A stretch of DNA of 64,000 nucleotides from G963662905 sp963676725. GTDB lineage: Bacteria; Bacteroidota; Bacteroidia; Bacteroidales; WRLA01. A program made the position numbers and the translations under genes. This document shows positions 16,733 to 25,358 of this stretch, piece by piece; within the stretch, counting starts at the first letter, position 1; each line of letters opens with the position of its first letter. The notes under the pieces were generated by a model. That model worked only from the letters and a program-made list of their open reading frames with translations, was not told the origin of the DNA and did not search any database. The stretch spans positions 2,542,001-2,606,000 of the forward strand of contig OY781463.1 in assembly GCA_963676725.1 (NCBI GenBank). Direction: 5' to 3'.

Positions 16733-18433
16733 TTAGTTCTTTATGATTTTTTTACGAAGAATCTGCCCATGTACATTCAATTGGAGCAAATAAATACCGG
16801 AAGGAAGTCCCTGAAGCTGTATGTCTGTATTATTGTGCACATCAGAAAGCACAATTATTTCCTGACCGGAAATATCAGTTAATGTAGCAGCTTCACAGGT
16901 CTGGTTCAGTCCGCTAATGCGAATGTAATCTGTGGCAGGATTTGGAAAAACTTGCACACTCAGCGAGGCTTTATCCGCAATTGTTGTTGTATTTTGGGCA
17001 GGTGTCGGATCGGAAGGCATGACGGGAATTGGCATAAACCCGTAGCTGCAGCCAAACCAAGCACCATCTGTTAACACTTCTGACAGGCCCATATTCATGC
17101 TTAGTCCCACAATATTATTTCCACTCCATGTGCTCCACCAATCCGGCTCACCGGCGATACCACTCTGGGTTTTATAAACAATATCATTCAGAAAACCACC
17201 GGAAACAACTGCATTAAGATTTTCATCAGAGGCAACAATATCGTTCAACATATCTTCTGCAGTTTTTTCGCCATCAAAACGATAACCCCAAGCATAAGTA
17301 TGCGTTTCCGAACCGTCACGAAAATCGATTAAGAATATGGCTTTATGTTCACCTTCACCAACAATATAGGTCAAATCATCAAACTGAAAATCTTGAACAT
17401 ATTGTATATCACAGGATTCAGGAGCTATATCGAGTATGAAAGAGGAAAGGCTATCGCCTAGGCTATTAAATACTTTTCCTTGTCCAAAACTTGCATAATC
17501 GGTGATATTCACATAAAATTGGTCTAAACTTTCATCATAAGCCCCGGATGAGATACTGATCCACGAAGCAGAACCCTGATCTTCGATAATAGATTCCTGA
17601 ACGAGTTCTTGTGCTGTCAAATCGAAAGAAGCAACACCATTATTCAACACAAAATAGAGCAAATTTTGTGAAGGGCTTACACTAAAGCCTTTAGAAACAA
17701 CGCCATCAATAAGAAAAGTGGTGGCAAGCCTACTTTCTGTATCCAGCACACTAATGCTTCCTTGATCACTCCCATAAGGGGTTCTGTTTACAGAAATCAC
17801 TTTTGAATCATGCAGATAAAGGTCAGCAATACCAATGGCATTGGATCCAAGCGCAATTTCCTCTACAAACTGCTGATTTTCAAGATTAATAACTGCAATT
17901 TTCCCATCTACACCCATCCATCCACTATTCACGGCGACATAGGCGATTCCATTAGCAACAACGGTTTTTGCTGCCTCTCCGCTCACTTCCGGCACTGAAT
18001 ACAGCAGTGAGAGATCGTTTGCATTGCGTACTTGTACAAAATCGTGCATCAAAGGATATTGCTTTGTCACGATTAATTGACCCTCTGCATAGCATAAACG
18101 GCTTAATCCTGAATCTGCTACAGCTGCAATACGAGTGTATGTATCTAAATTATAAGCAACGATAGAATCTTGGGCCGCAACCCAGGCCATTTTTCCATGA
18201 ACGACAACATCCTGAACTGATTGAGTAAAAATAGTATCAAAAACACTATTTGTACCCAAAACAGGGCTAAAGGATTGCACACTCACCCAATCGGTAGGAT
18301 TACTTGCCTCATACTTTCCGCCATTTGCGATAATAACTTGCTTACTGAGCATTGTTTGGGCAAAAAGCCCTGTTGAAAGACCTGCAAGAAAGATTAAAGC
18401 AAAGGTCTTCACACTTTTGTAAAAATACGCCAT
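16733..18433 (-). CDS. T9SS-sorted YncE-like beta-propeller, first gene of the cobalamin operon
   Basis: A 566-residue secreted protein: signal peptide (ending STGLFAQ), a large propeller region (about 40-470) and a T9SS type A sorting domain (about 490-566, with VQVFPNPATDYIRISG and the ending GIYLLQLN...KKIIKN). Propeller blades are seen in TVVANGIAYVAVNSGWMGVDG, KIAVINLENQQFVEEI and QGSISVLDTES. It looks like a larger relative of the BtuG-like lipoprotein encoded at the operon's other end, but uses T9SS rather than a lipid anchor for surface display. It is the first gene after the cobalamin riboswitch, about 118 bases downstream. A role in capturing or handing over cobamides is inferred. 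Confidence 0.78.
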   Translation of the reverse strand: MAYFYKSVKTFALIFLAGLSTGLFAQTMLSKQVIIANGGKYEASNPTDWVSVQSFSPVLGTNSVFDTIFTQSVQDVVVHGKMAWVAAQDSIVAYNLDTYTRIAAVADSGLSRLCYAEGQLIVTKQYPLMHDFVQVRNANDLSLLYSVPEVSGEAAKTVVANGIAYVAVNSGWMGVDGKIAVINLENQQFVEEIALGSNAIGIADLYLHDSKVISVNRTPYGSDQGSISVLDTESRLATTFLIDGVVSKGFSVSPSQNLLYFVLNNGVASFDLTAQELVQESIIEDQGSASWISISSGAYDESLDQFYVNITDYASFGQGKVFNSLGDSLSSFILDIAPESCDIQYVQDFQFDDLTYIVGEGEHKAIFLIDFRDGSETHTYAWGYRFDGEKTAEDMLNDIVASDENLNAVVSGGFLNDIVYKTQSGIAGEPDWWSTWSGNNIVGLSMNMGLSEVLTDGAWFGCSYGFMPIPVMPSDPTPAQNTTTIADKASLSVQVFPNPATDYIRISGLNQTCEAATLTDISGQEIIVLSDVHNNTDIQLQGLPSGIYLLQLNVHGQILRKKIIKN

Positions 18434-18551
18434 AATACTGGTTTTAAGGTTATTAAATAATTATTTAACCTCAAAACTTCGTGGATGTGTAGGATAATTC
18501 GGTTGGGAATGTATCCAACAGCTTTTGTCCCCGAAAGCTTTGAATGATCGA

Positions 18552-18726
18552 TGAAGGCAGGTCTTCTGACTTACTCCGTATTCCGACGCCTTCCCATTTG
18601 CTTTGATGAGCATAAAGTGGCTAATGTGCCGGAACATATAAGAGCTTACAGCAGCGGGTACTGTTCCTGATTTTCACAGGATTCCCTTTTAAGTGTACCT
18701 TTTCTAAAGAAAAGAATCACACCATC
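18552..18726 (-). ncRNA. Cobalamin riboswitch
   Basis: On the minus strand this leader has the hallmarks of the AdoCbl/cobalamin riboswitch: AAAGGGAATCCTGTG, then AATCAGGAACAGTACCCGC with CTGCTGTAA, then GCCACT, and the 3-prime B12 box AAGTCAGAAGACCTGCC at 18572-18556. It lies between the operon promoter and the first gene. In this class, cobalamin binding normally lowers expression of uptake genes, by terminating transcription or hiding the ribosome-binding site. I cannot tell which applies here, because the 118 bases to the start codon show no clear T-run terminator. Confidence 0.95.
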
Positions 18727-18733
18727 ATTTTTG

Positions 18734-18741
18734 CAAAAGTA
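18734..18741 (-). promoter_or_regulatory. -7 promoter element TACTTTTG of the cobalamin operon
   Basis: Exact TAnnTTTG match on the minus strand, eight bases before the first conserved riboswitch block. The riboswitch is therefore at the extreme 5-prime end of the message. No convincing -33 TTG was found. Confidence 0.55.
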
Positions 18742-18897
18742 GAAATTAATTTCTCATTTAATTGCTTAAGCCGCATAAAAAATGAATCACAATTTTCTTT
18801 TCTGCGCTGTGCATAGGTTTCTAGAAAGACAAAACAGGCTAATTTAGAGACGTTCTATATTGACATATCCATAAGTTGATGCATATTTTATGGCAAT

Positions 18898-18944
18898 AAA
18901 AAAAGCAGCGATGAGACATTAATAAGATATCATGTCATCGCTGC
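18898..18944 (-). terminator. Terminator of the Spy-like gene
   Basis: A 10-bp stem GCAGCGATGA / TCATCGCTGC with a 20-base loop, followed on the minus strand by seven T residues. Confidence 0.85.
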
Positions 18945-19002
18945 CTTTAAATATACTTTTGATTATCAGCAGATAGTAGCCAATCCTTCTAAATATTTCC
19001 TG

Positions 19003-19428
19003 CTACATTCCTCGGCCGCCGCCACCGCGTCTGCCTTGTCCTCTACCCCTGCCCTCTTTTTGGCGATTTTGTTGCCGTTTTTCCTTATAGGCTTTCCACA
19101 ATTCCTTCTGTTCGGCATTCAGCATATCTTCAATTTCCTTATCTACACGATCGAATATTTCCCTCGATTTTTTCATTTTTGTTTCGCGTGAACCGTCGGT
19201 ATCTTTTCGGACATCGTCGATCATTGGCTTGTATTTAGCCTTGATCAGTTCTAGTTGAGCGCTTTGCTCATCATTTAGCTGGAGTTCAGTTTTCAGCTCG
19301 TCCAGCATATTTTCCATTCCCGCTTTATGTGGTTTTTGATTTTCCAATTTCTTCTCAGTAACATCCTGTGCATTAACTGAAAACATCGCCATGCAAAGAA
19401 CAACAACAGTAAAAACAATTTTTCTCAT
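19003..19428 (-). CDS. Spy/CpxP-like periplasmic protein
   Basis: A 141-residue secreted helical protein. The signal peptide (MRKIVFTVVVLCMAMFSVNAQ) is followed by about 100 charged helical residues with the LTxxQ-like pattern (LQLNDEQSAQLELIKAKYKPMIDDV, then MLNAEQKELWKAYKEKR), as in Spy and related periplasmic chaperone-like proteins. The tail is a low-complexity run of glycine and arginine (GRGRGQGRRGGGGRGM), unusual for this family. The partner or stress it answers to is unknown. It is a single-gene unit ending at the hairpin at 18898. Confidence 0.75.
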   Translation of the reverse strand: MRKIVFTVVVLCMAMFSVNAQDVTEKKLENQKPHKAGMENMLDELKTELQLNDEQSAQLELIKAKYKPMIDDVRKDTDGSRETKMKKSREIFDRVDKEIEDMLNAEQKELWKAYKEKRQQNRQKEGRGRGQGRRGGGGRGM

Positions 19429-19508
19429 AGTACGCTTCGTTTAAATTTAACAATGGTTTGATGCATAAGCCGAGCAATAGTTTAATGCATTAAGGAATTT
19501 TAACAAAT

Positions 19509-19543
19509 AAAAAAAGCCACGCCTATACTATAAGACGTGGCTT
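19509..19543 (-). terminator. Terminator of the P5C dehydrogenase gene
   Basis: An 8-bp stem AAGCCACG / CGTGGCTT with a 14-base loop, followed on the minus strand by seven T residues. Confidence 0.85.
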
Positions 19544-19566
19544 AAAATATTATTTACTGTTTAGGA

Positions 19567-21195
19567 TTAAACGTCCAACCAAGGATATTTAAAATCAGTA
19601 GCGGGGACAAAAACTTCTTTCACATTACGTGGGTTTGTCCAACGGATCAGGTTCAGATATGAACCAGCTTTATCATTCGTACCAGAACCACGTGAGCCAC
19701 CAAATGGCTGCATACCAACAACAGCGCCGGTAGGCTTATCATTAATATAGAAGTTGCCTGAATTATACCTTAATCTTTCACAGATATCGTAAGCAGCTTT
19801 GCGATCTTGAGCAAAAACGGCACCTGTAAGGGCATATGGTGAAGTTGTATCACATAATTCAAGGGTTTCTTCCAGTTTTTCATCTTCATAAACAAAAACT
19901 GTAAGCACAGGGCCGAAGATTTCTTCTTCCATGCTTTTAAACCTTGGATTTGTAGTTTCTATAATTGTAGGCTCAATAAAATAACCCACAGACTTATCGC
20001 CATTACCACCGGCAATAATTGTAGCTTCAGGTGATTCCTTAGCAAAATTGATGTAGCTCATATTATTATCAAATGATGCTTCATCGATAACAGCTCCAAG
20101 GAAATTTTTTGGATCAGTAATATCACCCATTTTCACTTCCTTAAGCATTTCGAGCATAAATCCCTTTATATCGCCCCAAAGTGATTTAGGCACATACATT
20201 CTTGAAGCTGCGGAGCACTTTTGCCCCTGGAATTCATAAGCACCACGAATAGCATTCGCAGCAACAGCTTTTGTATCAGCAGTTGGATGAACGAAAATAT
20301 AATCTTTTCCACCTGTTTCTCCAACAATTCTTGGATATGATTTATAGTTGGCCAAATTGTCTGCTGCAGATTTCCACAGTGCATTAAAAGTATTATTGGA
20401 ACCAGTAAAGTGAATGCCACCAAAGTCTTTTGAAGACATAACAACACCACCAATTAAAGAGCCACGGCCTGGAATAAAGTTCACAACGCCATCTGGCAAA
20501 CCGGCTTCTTTAAAAATTTGCATCAAATAATAGCTTGATAACAAGCTAGTTGTAGCAGGTTTCCAAACAGTTGTTGTTCCCATTTGTGCGGGAGCAAGGT
20601 TCAGATTTGCTGCAATTGCAGTAAAATTAAAAGGAGTAACAGTAAATACAAAACCTTCAAGAGGGCGGTATTCCAGTCTGTTCATTTGATTTTCACCGGC
20701 TTTTGGCTGTTCTGCATAAATTTTGGATGCAAAATACGCATTATATCGCAAGAAATCAGCGGCTTCGCAAGCAGCTTCAATTTCAGCTTGGTGCATCGTT
20801 TTGCTTTGGCCAAGCATAGTTGCTGCATTAATCAGGTCGCGATATTTCGTTGTCAGCAGTTCAGCAATTTTTAACATAATTGCAGAACGTGCTTCCCAGC
20901 TAAATTTCGACCATTCTTTATGCGCATCCATTGCAGCATCAATAGCCATTTGCACTTCTTTCTTACCCGCTTTGTGGTACGTAGCAAGAACATGCTTATG
21001 ATTGTGTGGCATAACCACAGTTCCCATATCACCTGTACGGATTTCTTTTCCGCCAATAATTAATGGGATTTCAATTTGAAGTTCAGATTGCCTTTTAACC
21101 TCTTTAAGAAGGTTTTCGCGCTCAGGTGAACCTTTCACATAAGCTTTTACCGGTTCATTGGCCGGATTTTCAAAGAAATAGATTGAATCATTCAT
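19567..21195 (-). CDS. pruA: 1-pyrroline-5-carboxylate dehydrogenase
   Basis: A 542-residue aldehyde dehydrogenase that oxidises glutamate-gamma-semialdehyde (from pyrroline-5-carboxylate) to glutamate with NAD, the second step of proline breakdown. The catalytic cysteine is in FQGQKCSAASRMYVP and the catalytic glutamate in IVGETGGKDYIFVHP. The NAD-binding segment is FTGSNNTFNAL, and the motif PTGAVVGMQPFGGSRGSGTNDKAG is characteristic of P5C dehydrogenases. Length fits the mitochondrial-type/Bacteroidota form (about 540), not the bifunctional PutA. The proline dehydrogenase is not in this window. The gene stands alone, with its own promoter and terminator. Confidence 0.93.
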   Translation of the reverse strand: MNDSIYFFENPANEPVKAYVKGSPERENLLKEVKRQSELQIEIPLIIGGKEIRTGDMGTVVMPHNHKHVLATYHKAGKKEVQMAIDAAMDAHKEWSKFSWEARSAIMLKIAELLTTKYRDLINAATMLGQSKTMHQAEIEAACEAADFLRYNAYFASKIYAEQPKAGENQMNRLEYRPLEGFVFTVTPFNFTAIAANLNLAPAQMGTTTVWKPATTSLLSSYYLMQIFKEAGLPDGVVNFIPGRGSLIGGVVMSSKDFGGIHFTGSNNTFNALWKSAADNLANYKSYPRIVGETGGKDYIFVHPTADTKAVAANAIRGAYEFQGQKCSAASRMYVPKSLWGDIKGFMLEMLKEVKMGDITDPKNFLGAVIDEASFDNNMSYINFAKESPEATIIAGGNGDKSVGYFIEPTIIETTNPRFKSMEEEIFGPVLTVFVYEDEKLEETLELCDTTSPYALTGAVFAQDRKAAYDICERLRYNSGNFYINDKPTGAVVGMQPFGGSRGSGTNDKAGSYLNLIRWTNPRNVKEVFVPATDFKYPWLDV

Positions 21196-21244
21196 ACGAT
21201 CAACAGTTTAAAGCATTACGCATTTATAGTGTAGTGATTTACGG

Positions 21245-21273
21245 CAAAAGTAAGGATTAAATAATGTGTGCAA
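21245..21273 (-). promoter_or_regulatory. Promoter of the P5C dehydrogenase gene
   Basis: On the minus strand: TTG at 21273-21271, an 18-base spacer, and TACTTTTG at 21252-21245. It sits 49 bases before the start codon. Confidence 0.65.
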
Positions 21274-21310
21274 CAACGAAAACACCATTTTTTAGGAAAA
21301 TTATGCGATT

Positions 21311-24013
21311 TTATAATTTTATGAATTTCTGCACATAAATCTTTCCGGAACAATGTACTCGAATGAAATACAATCCTTTTGGCAAATTATGGATATCAAT
21401 GATATTCTTTCCAGCCATTGCCTGAGTATTTAGTCTCATCATTTCCTTTCCGCTCTCATCATTAATGGTAATTTGCTGTATTGATGTTTCTATTGACATT
21501 TCAATTGTCAATTGATCTTTCGCTGGGTTTGGGCTTATGCTGAAGTTTGAAAAATACTCTTCATCTATACCGACACCTCCCACATTAATAAAATCTTCCA
21601 TAATCAGCGAATCTGAACCAAACTCATTAGAAACCTTAAGCGTCACAGTATATAGTCCACTATTGTTATAAAAAATATTTTCCGGATTTTGCACATTGGC
21701 TGATTGGGGCTCACCTCCTTCAAAATACCATTCCCAGCTTTGTGGATTATTTGTGCTTTCATCTGTAAATAATACACTTTGTCCTTCAATAATTTGCTGA
21801 GCATCAGAGCTAAATAGGGCTTCAGGACGGAGTCCAACACTGATATACGCTTCTTTTTCTATGGTATTGCTCCCATGTTCGTTCTCAACAATGAGGCTTA
21901 CATTATATGATCCTGGATTAGAATAAATGATTCCCTGTGGATTACGGTCTGTTGAACCAGAAGGGGTGCCGCCATCAAAAGTCCATTGCCAAGATGTTGG
22001 CCCTCCTGTGGAAAGATCAGTAAAATTAATAGGCTGATCTGTTGCAACAATCTGAATATCTGATTCAAAATCAGCCTCAGGCAAAGAAGTAACCGTAATA
22101 TATCCCTGACGGATCAAAGTCTTTTCACCATATTGATTAGCGGTTTTCAAACTGATGGCATAAACACCTGCAGCAGTATATGCATGAACAGGATTTTGTT
22201 CTGTCGAGTTGTTCCAGTCTCCAAATGTCCAAAGCCATTCTGTAGGATTTTGGAGGCTTAAATCAGTAAACTGAATTTCATCACCAACATGAACAACAAG
22301 AGGATCGGCAGAGAAATCAGGGAATGGTGCCCCAACAGTGATATAAGCTTCTTTCTCTTCTACAATTGTATGATATTCATTGGTTACGGTGAGTTTTACT
22401 TTAAAATTACCTGCTTCATTATAGCTAATATTTTGAGGGTTCCTATCTGTGGAGCTTGCGGGTGTACCTCCTTCGAACTCCCATTCCCAGGAAATCGGGT
22501 CACCAACAGATAAATCCATAAAATTCACGGAAGTTCCGGTCATCAGATAATCATTGGAGACATCAAAATCAACACTCAAATTCGGCTGCAATGCAACATT
22601 AATGGTTTTTGTATTATAATTCTCAACGCTATTGGTAATTGTTTGAGTAATATATCCAGGAGCAGAATATTGCAAAGTATAAGTACCGGCGAAAATTGGT
22701 CGATGATAATTACCAACTGGCATTTGAGTATAAACCCATGAACTATCTGCATCATGATCAGGGATGCGCACTTCTGCATACAAAGGTTCGCCCGTATGAG
22801 CAGCTGTTACGATGCCACGAAACCCATAAAGAGCTTGTTCCATATAATTCAAAAAGGACCTATAACTATATTCCCAATAAGCATCAAGCTCGTCAGTAGG
22901 CACAAGTTTCTGATCTGTAATTTCTAGGGTAAACTCTCTGCATTGCTGGTAATAATTCATATAATCCTGACGACATCCGGTTGTCGGGTACCAAGCATAT
23001 CCGTTGGTAACGCCATTACCTTCTCCCATAAAATAACCATTAGGGCTATGATAGTGCGCTGTATCAGCATATTCTGTACACACATAAAACCACCAGGCAT
23101 CATCAGAACAAAGATATGACCATGTATCCCATGGATAATTAGCGAGTTCAGCACCGCCATGCCAGTTTGCTGACATCACCAGATTACGCTCTTCGGCAAA
23201 ATCCATCATTACAAGAGTTTCTGCCTGCCAAGGATTTCCATCGGGATGAGGGCCATCATCTGGATCAGGAAAATTCCTGTTAATATCCACATTATTGGCA
23301 TTTGTACGTGTTGCTCCCATAACGGTATTATTTCCGCCATGAAATGTTCCGTCCGGGTTCGCCAATGGGTTGATGAAGATATCCATTTCGTTTACCATAT
23401 TGGTAATACGCTCATTGCTTCCATAATTCGATAACAGATAGTCAATCAACCTTAATGATAAAACGTATCCTGCAGTTTCATCGCCATGCATTGTTGCTGT
23501 ATACATAAACTCAGGCTCATCTTCGGCAACGCCCACATTATCAGAAATACGAGCAAATAATATTTTTCTTCCTTGATCGCTTTCCCCGGCTTCTACTATT
23601 TCGCATAAATTTGGATAATTCTGGGCAAATTGGTTCATAATATCGAGATAACCCTCATAAGTAGGATAATAATCCCAAGCATTGGGGGCTTTGATATCTA
23701 TTTTAGACTTCATATTTGGATTTTGGATGCTCAATCCAGGGGCAGGAAGTATCTCAAAATCGATATCCTTCTCTAAAAATGCCATCATTTCTTTTTGATT
23801 GGCATAAGCAGTAACATCCAATCCATTGACAGCATCAATGGATATAATTTTTGTAATTTCCTCGAGTTCTCCTTGATTTTCTATGGAAAAACGAAAATAC
23901 ATTTCACCATATTCCGAGAAGTGGTTCTCAACAGCTTTATGGTTTTGCGCTGATATTGGGCGAGCCATAAACCCAAGCACAGCAAAGAGGAGAACAAAAT
24001 AAAAGTTTTTCAT
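21311..24013 (-). CDS. Secreted M14 zinc carboxypeptidase with four PKD domains and T9SS signal
   Basis: A 900-residue secreted metallopeptidase. In order: signal peptide (ending ARPISAQ), an N-terminal propeptide-like region (about 25-110), the M14 catalytic domain (about 115-395), a carboxypeptidase-regulatory-like beta domain (about 397-475), four PKD domains (about 480-825) and a T9SS type A sorting domain (about 835-900). Zinc ligands are His176 and Glu179 (MHGDET) and His285 (NWHGGAEL). The substrate-binding arginine is in DINRNFPD and the catalytic glutamate is Glu364 (FTLEIT). It should trim C-terminal residues from peptides at the cell surface or outside. A terminator for the upstream TPR gene separates the two transcripts. 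Confidence 0.92.
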   Translation of the reverse strand: MKNFYFVLLFAVLGFMARPISAQNHKAVENHFSEYGEMYFRFSIENQGELEEITKIISIDAVNGLDVTAYANQKEMMAFLEKDIDFEILPAPGLSIQNPNMKSKIDIKAPNAWDYYPTYEGYLDIMNQFAQNYPNLCEIVEAGESDQGRKILFARISDNVGVAEDEPEFMYTATMHGDETAGYVLSLRLIDYLLSNYGSNERITNMVNEMDIFINPLANPDGTFHGGNNTVMGATRTNANNVDINRNFPDPDDGPHPDGNPWQAETLVMMDFAEERNLVMSANWHGGAELANYPWDTWSYLCSDDAWWFYVCTEYADTAHYHSPNGYFMGEGNGVTNGYAWYPTTGCRQDYMNYYQQCREFTLEITDQKLVPTDELDAYWEYSYRSFLNYMEQALYGFRGIVTAAHTGEPLYAEVRIPDHDADSSWVYTQMPVGNYHRPIFAGTYTLQYSAPGYITQTITNSVENYNTKTINVALQPNLSVDFDVSNDYLMTGTSVNFMDLSVGDPISWEWEFEGGTPASSTDRNPQNISYNEAGNFKVKLTVTNEYHTIVEEKEAYITVGAPFPDFSADPLVVHVGDEIQFTDLSLQNPTEWLWTFGDWNNSTEQNPVHAYTAAGVYAISLKTANQYGEKTLIRQGYITVTSLPEADFESDIQIVATDQPINFTDLSTGGPTSWQWTFDGGTPSGSTDRNPQGIIYSNPGSYNVSLIVENEHGSNTIEKEAYISVGLRPEALFSSDAQQIIEGQSVLFTDESTNNPQSWEWYFEGGEPQSANVQNPENIFYNNSGLYTVTLKVSNEFGSDSLIMEDFINVGGVGIDEEYFSNFSISPNPAKDQLTIEMSIETSIQQITINDESGKEMMRLNTQAMAGKNIIDIHNLPKGLYFIRVHCSGKIYVQKFIKL

Positions 24014-24041
24014 TTCAGTGATTTTACGAATTTAATTAAAC

Positions 24042-24068
24042 AAAAAAGGGTGCATGAACCATGCACCC
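24042..24068 (-). terminator. Terminator of the TPR protein gene
   Basis: A 9-bp stem GGGTGCATG / CATGCACCC with a 3-base loop, followed on the minus strand by six T residues. Confidence 0.92.
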
Positions 24069-24090
24069 GACAAAATTATAAGACTTTTTA

Positions 24091-25230
24091 TTAATTCGCC
24101 ATTTTAGCGTTAATTTCTTTGAGCTTTTCCAGTTTCTGCAAGCGAGTATAAATCTCCTTCAGGGAGAGCATTGTATTTTCATCCGTTGCATCTACTTCAT
24201 GTGCTTTCTCGAGATACGGCATTGATTTTTCAAAAAGCGCATTTGCTTCAGCTTTCATCGTATCATATTTATCAGTAGCATCGAGAGGAAGGTTATTAGC
24301 TTCTGTAAGTATGCTAACAGCCCTATTAAAATAGATCGCTCCCAGGTTAAAAAGGGCGTCGAAATAGTCAGGTTTGAGGTCAATCGCAGTTTGATAAGCT
24401 ACTTCAGCATCGGCAGTGTTCCCCAATTGTTCATAATTAGCACCAACCGCAAAGAAAATCGTTGGGTTTGTAGGATCTTGTTCCGCAGCAAGTTTCAAGT
24501 TTTCGAGAGCAGCTTCACTATCACCTATTGCTAAAAAGAGGTTTGTTTGCGCTATCAGTATATTAAAATCTGACGGATATTTCTCCCGGCCACTGGCAAT
24601 AATTTCAAAAGCTTTGGCAGTATCGCCCATACCTTTATAAGCACTGGCCATAGATCCATAAATTGATGGATCATTAAATTCCATTTCAATCAATTTTCCA
24701 TAAATTTCAAGGGCTTTTTCATAGGAACCGGCTTTTTCGGCACAAACAGCTGCATTCTGATATGCAGACGTATCAATGGTTCCAACCATGGCATTAACAT
24801 CAGCAGATTTCAGGAAACTTACTACAGCAGGTTCGAAATTGTCTGCATTATAATTATTTACCCCCTCATTATAATATTGGCCAGCAATAAACATCAAGTT
24901 TTTGGTTGCATCTACTTTATGACGGCCACTTTCGTCGAGTTCGAGGGTTTTCTTGTACGACTCCAAAGCTTTATCTAAAGCACCTGGTTTTAAGTCAGCG
25001 TATTTTGGATCCTGGCTTGTTGCCACTTCAATCCAGATGTTTCCGCGATAAAACCATGTTTTGGCATCGTTCATTGTTTTTTCATGTGTGATGGTGGGCT
25101 CAATATATTTCACCGCTTCATCCAGTTTGCCTTTGCGTAAAGCGTTGAAAGCACTTGTTCTGGCAGATTTTTGGCCAAATGTCACATTTACAACAAGCAA
25201 GGCGATAATAATAAAAGCTATTCTTTTCAT
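24091..25230 (-). CDS. Periplasmic tetratricopeptide-repeat protein
   Basis: A 379-residue protein with a signal peptide (ending VNVTFGQ) and about seven TPR units through the rest of the chain. The clearest are AVCAEKAGSYEKALEIYGKLIEM, SMASAYKGMGDTAKAFEII, NPTIFFAVGANYEQLGNTADAEVAYQ and YFDALFNLGAIYFNRAV. No catalytic domain is present, so it is probably a protein-protein interaction scaffold in the periplasm. It lies directly downstream of gyrA on the same strand (128 bases), a neighbourhood common in Bacteroidota, but has its own promoter and terminator. The precise partner is unknown. Confidence 0.85.
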   Translation of the reverse strand: MKRIAFIIIALLVVNVTFGQKSARTSAFNALRKGKLDEAVKYIEPTITHEKTMNDAKTWFYRGNIWIEVATSQDPKYADLKPGALDKALESYKKTLELDESGRHKVDATKNLMFIAGQYYNEGVNNYNADNFEPAVVSFLKSADVNAMVGTIDTSAYQNAAVCAEKAGSYEKALEIYGKLIEMEFNDPSIYGSMASAYKGMGDTAKAFEIIASGREKYPSDFNILIAQTNLFLAIGDSEAALENLKLAAEQDPTNPTIFFAVGANYEQLGNTADAEVAYQTAIDLKPDYFDALFNLGAIYFNRAVSILTEANNLPLDATDKYDTMKAEANALFEKSMPYLEKAHEVDATDENTMLSLKEIYTRLQKLEKLKEINAKMAN

Positions 25231-25273
25231 CTTTATCTATTTTAGAATTAATTATGTGCCATCCTTTTGATGG

Positions 25274-25301
25274 CAAATATAGTATTAATGAAGATTTTCA
25301 A
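25274..25301 (-). promoter_or_regulatory. Promoter of the TPR protein gene
   Basis: On the minus strand: TTG at 25301-25299, a 17-base spacer, and TATATTTG at 25281-25274, 43 bases before the start codon. Confidence 0.6.
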
Positions 25302-25358
25302 TACAATTTTCTTACCAAAAAAAAACAATTCAGTTTAAATCCAATGATTCAGGCCGTT

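Larger units (their letters stand above)
18434..19002. other. Intergenic region with riboswitch
   Basis: A 569-base gap. It holds the leader of the cobalamin operon (riboswitch at 18552-18726, promoter element at 18734-18741) and, further right, the terminator of the Spy-like gene (18898-18944). No reading frame of note was found between 18745 and 18895. Confidence 0.7.
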
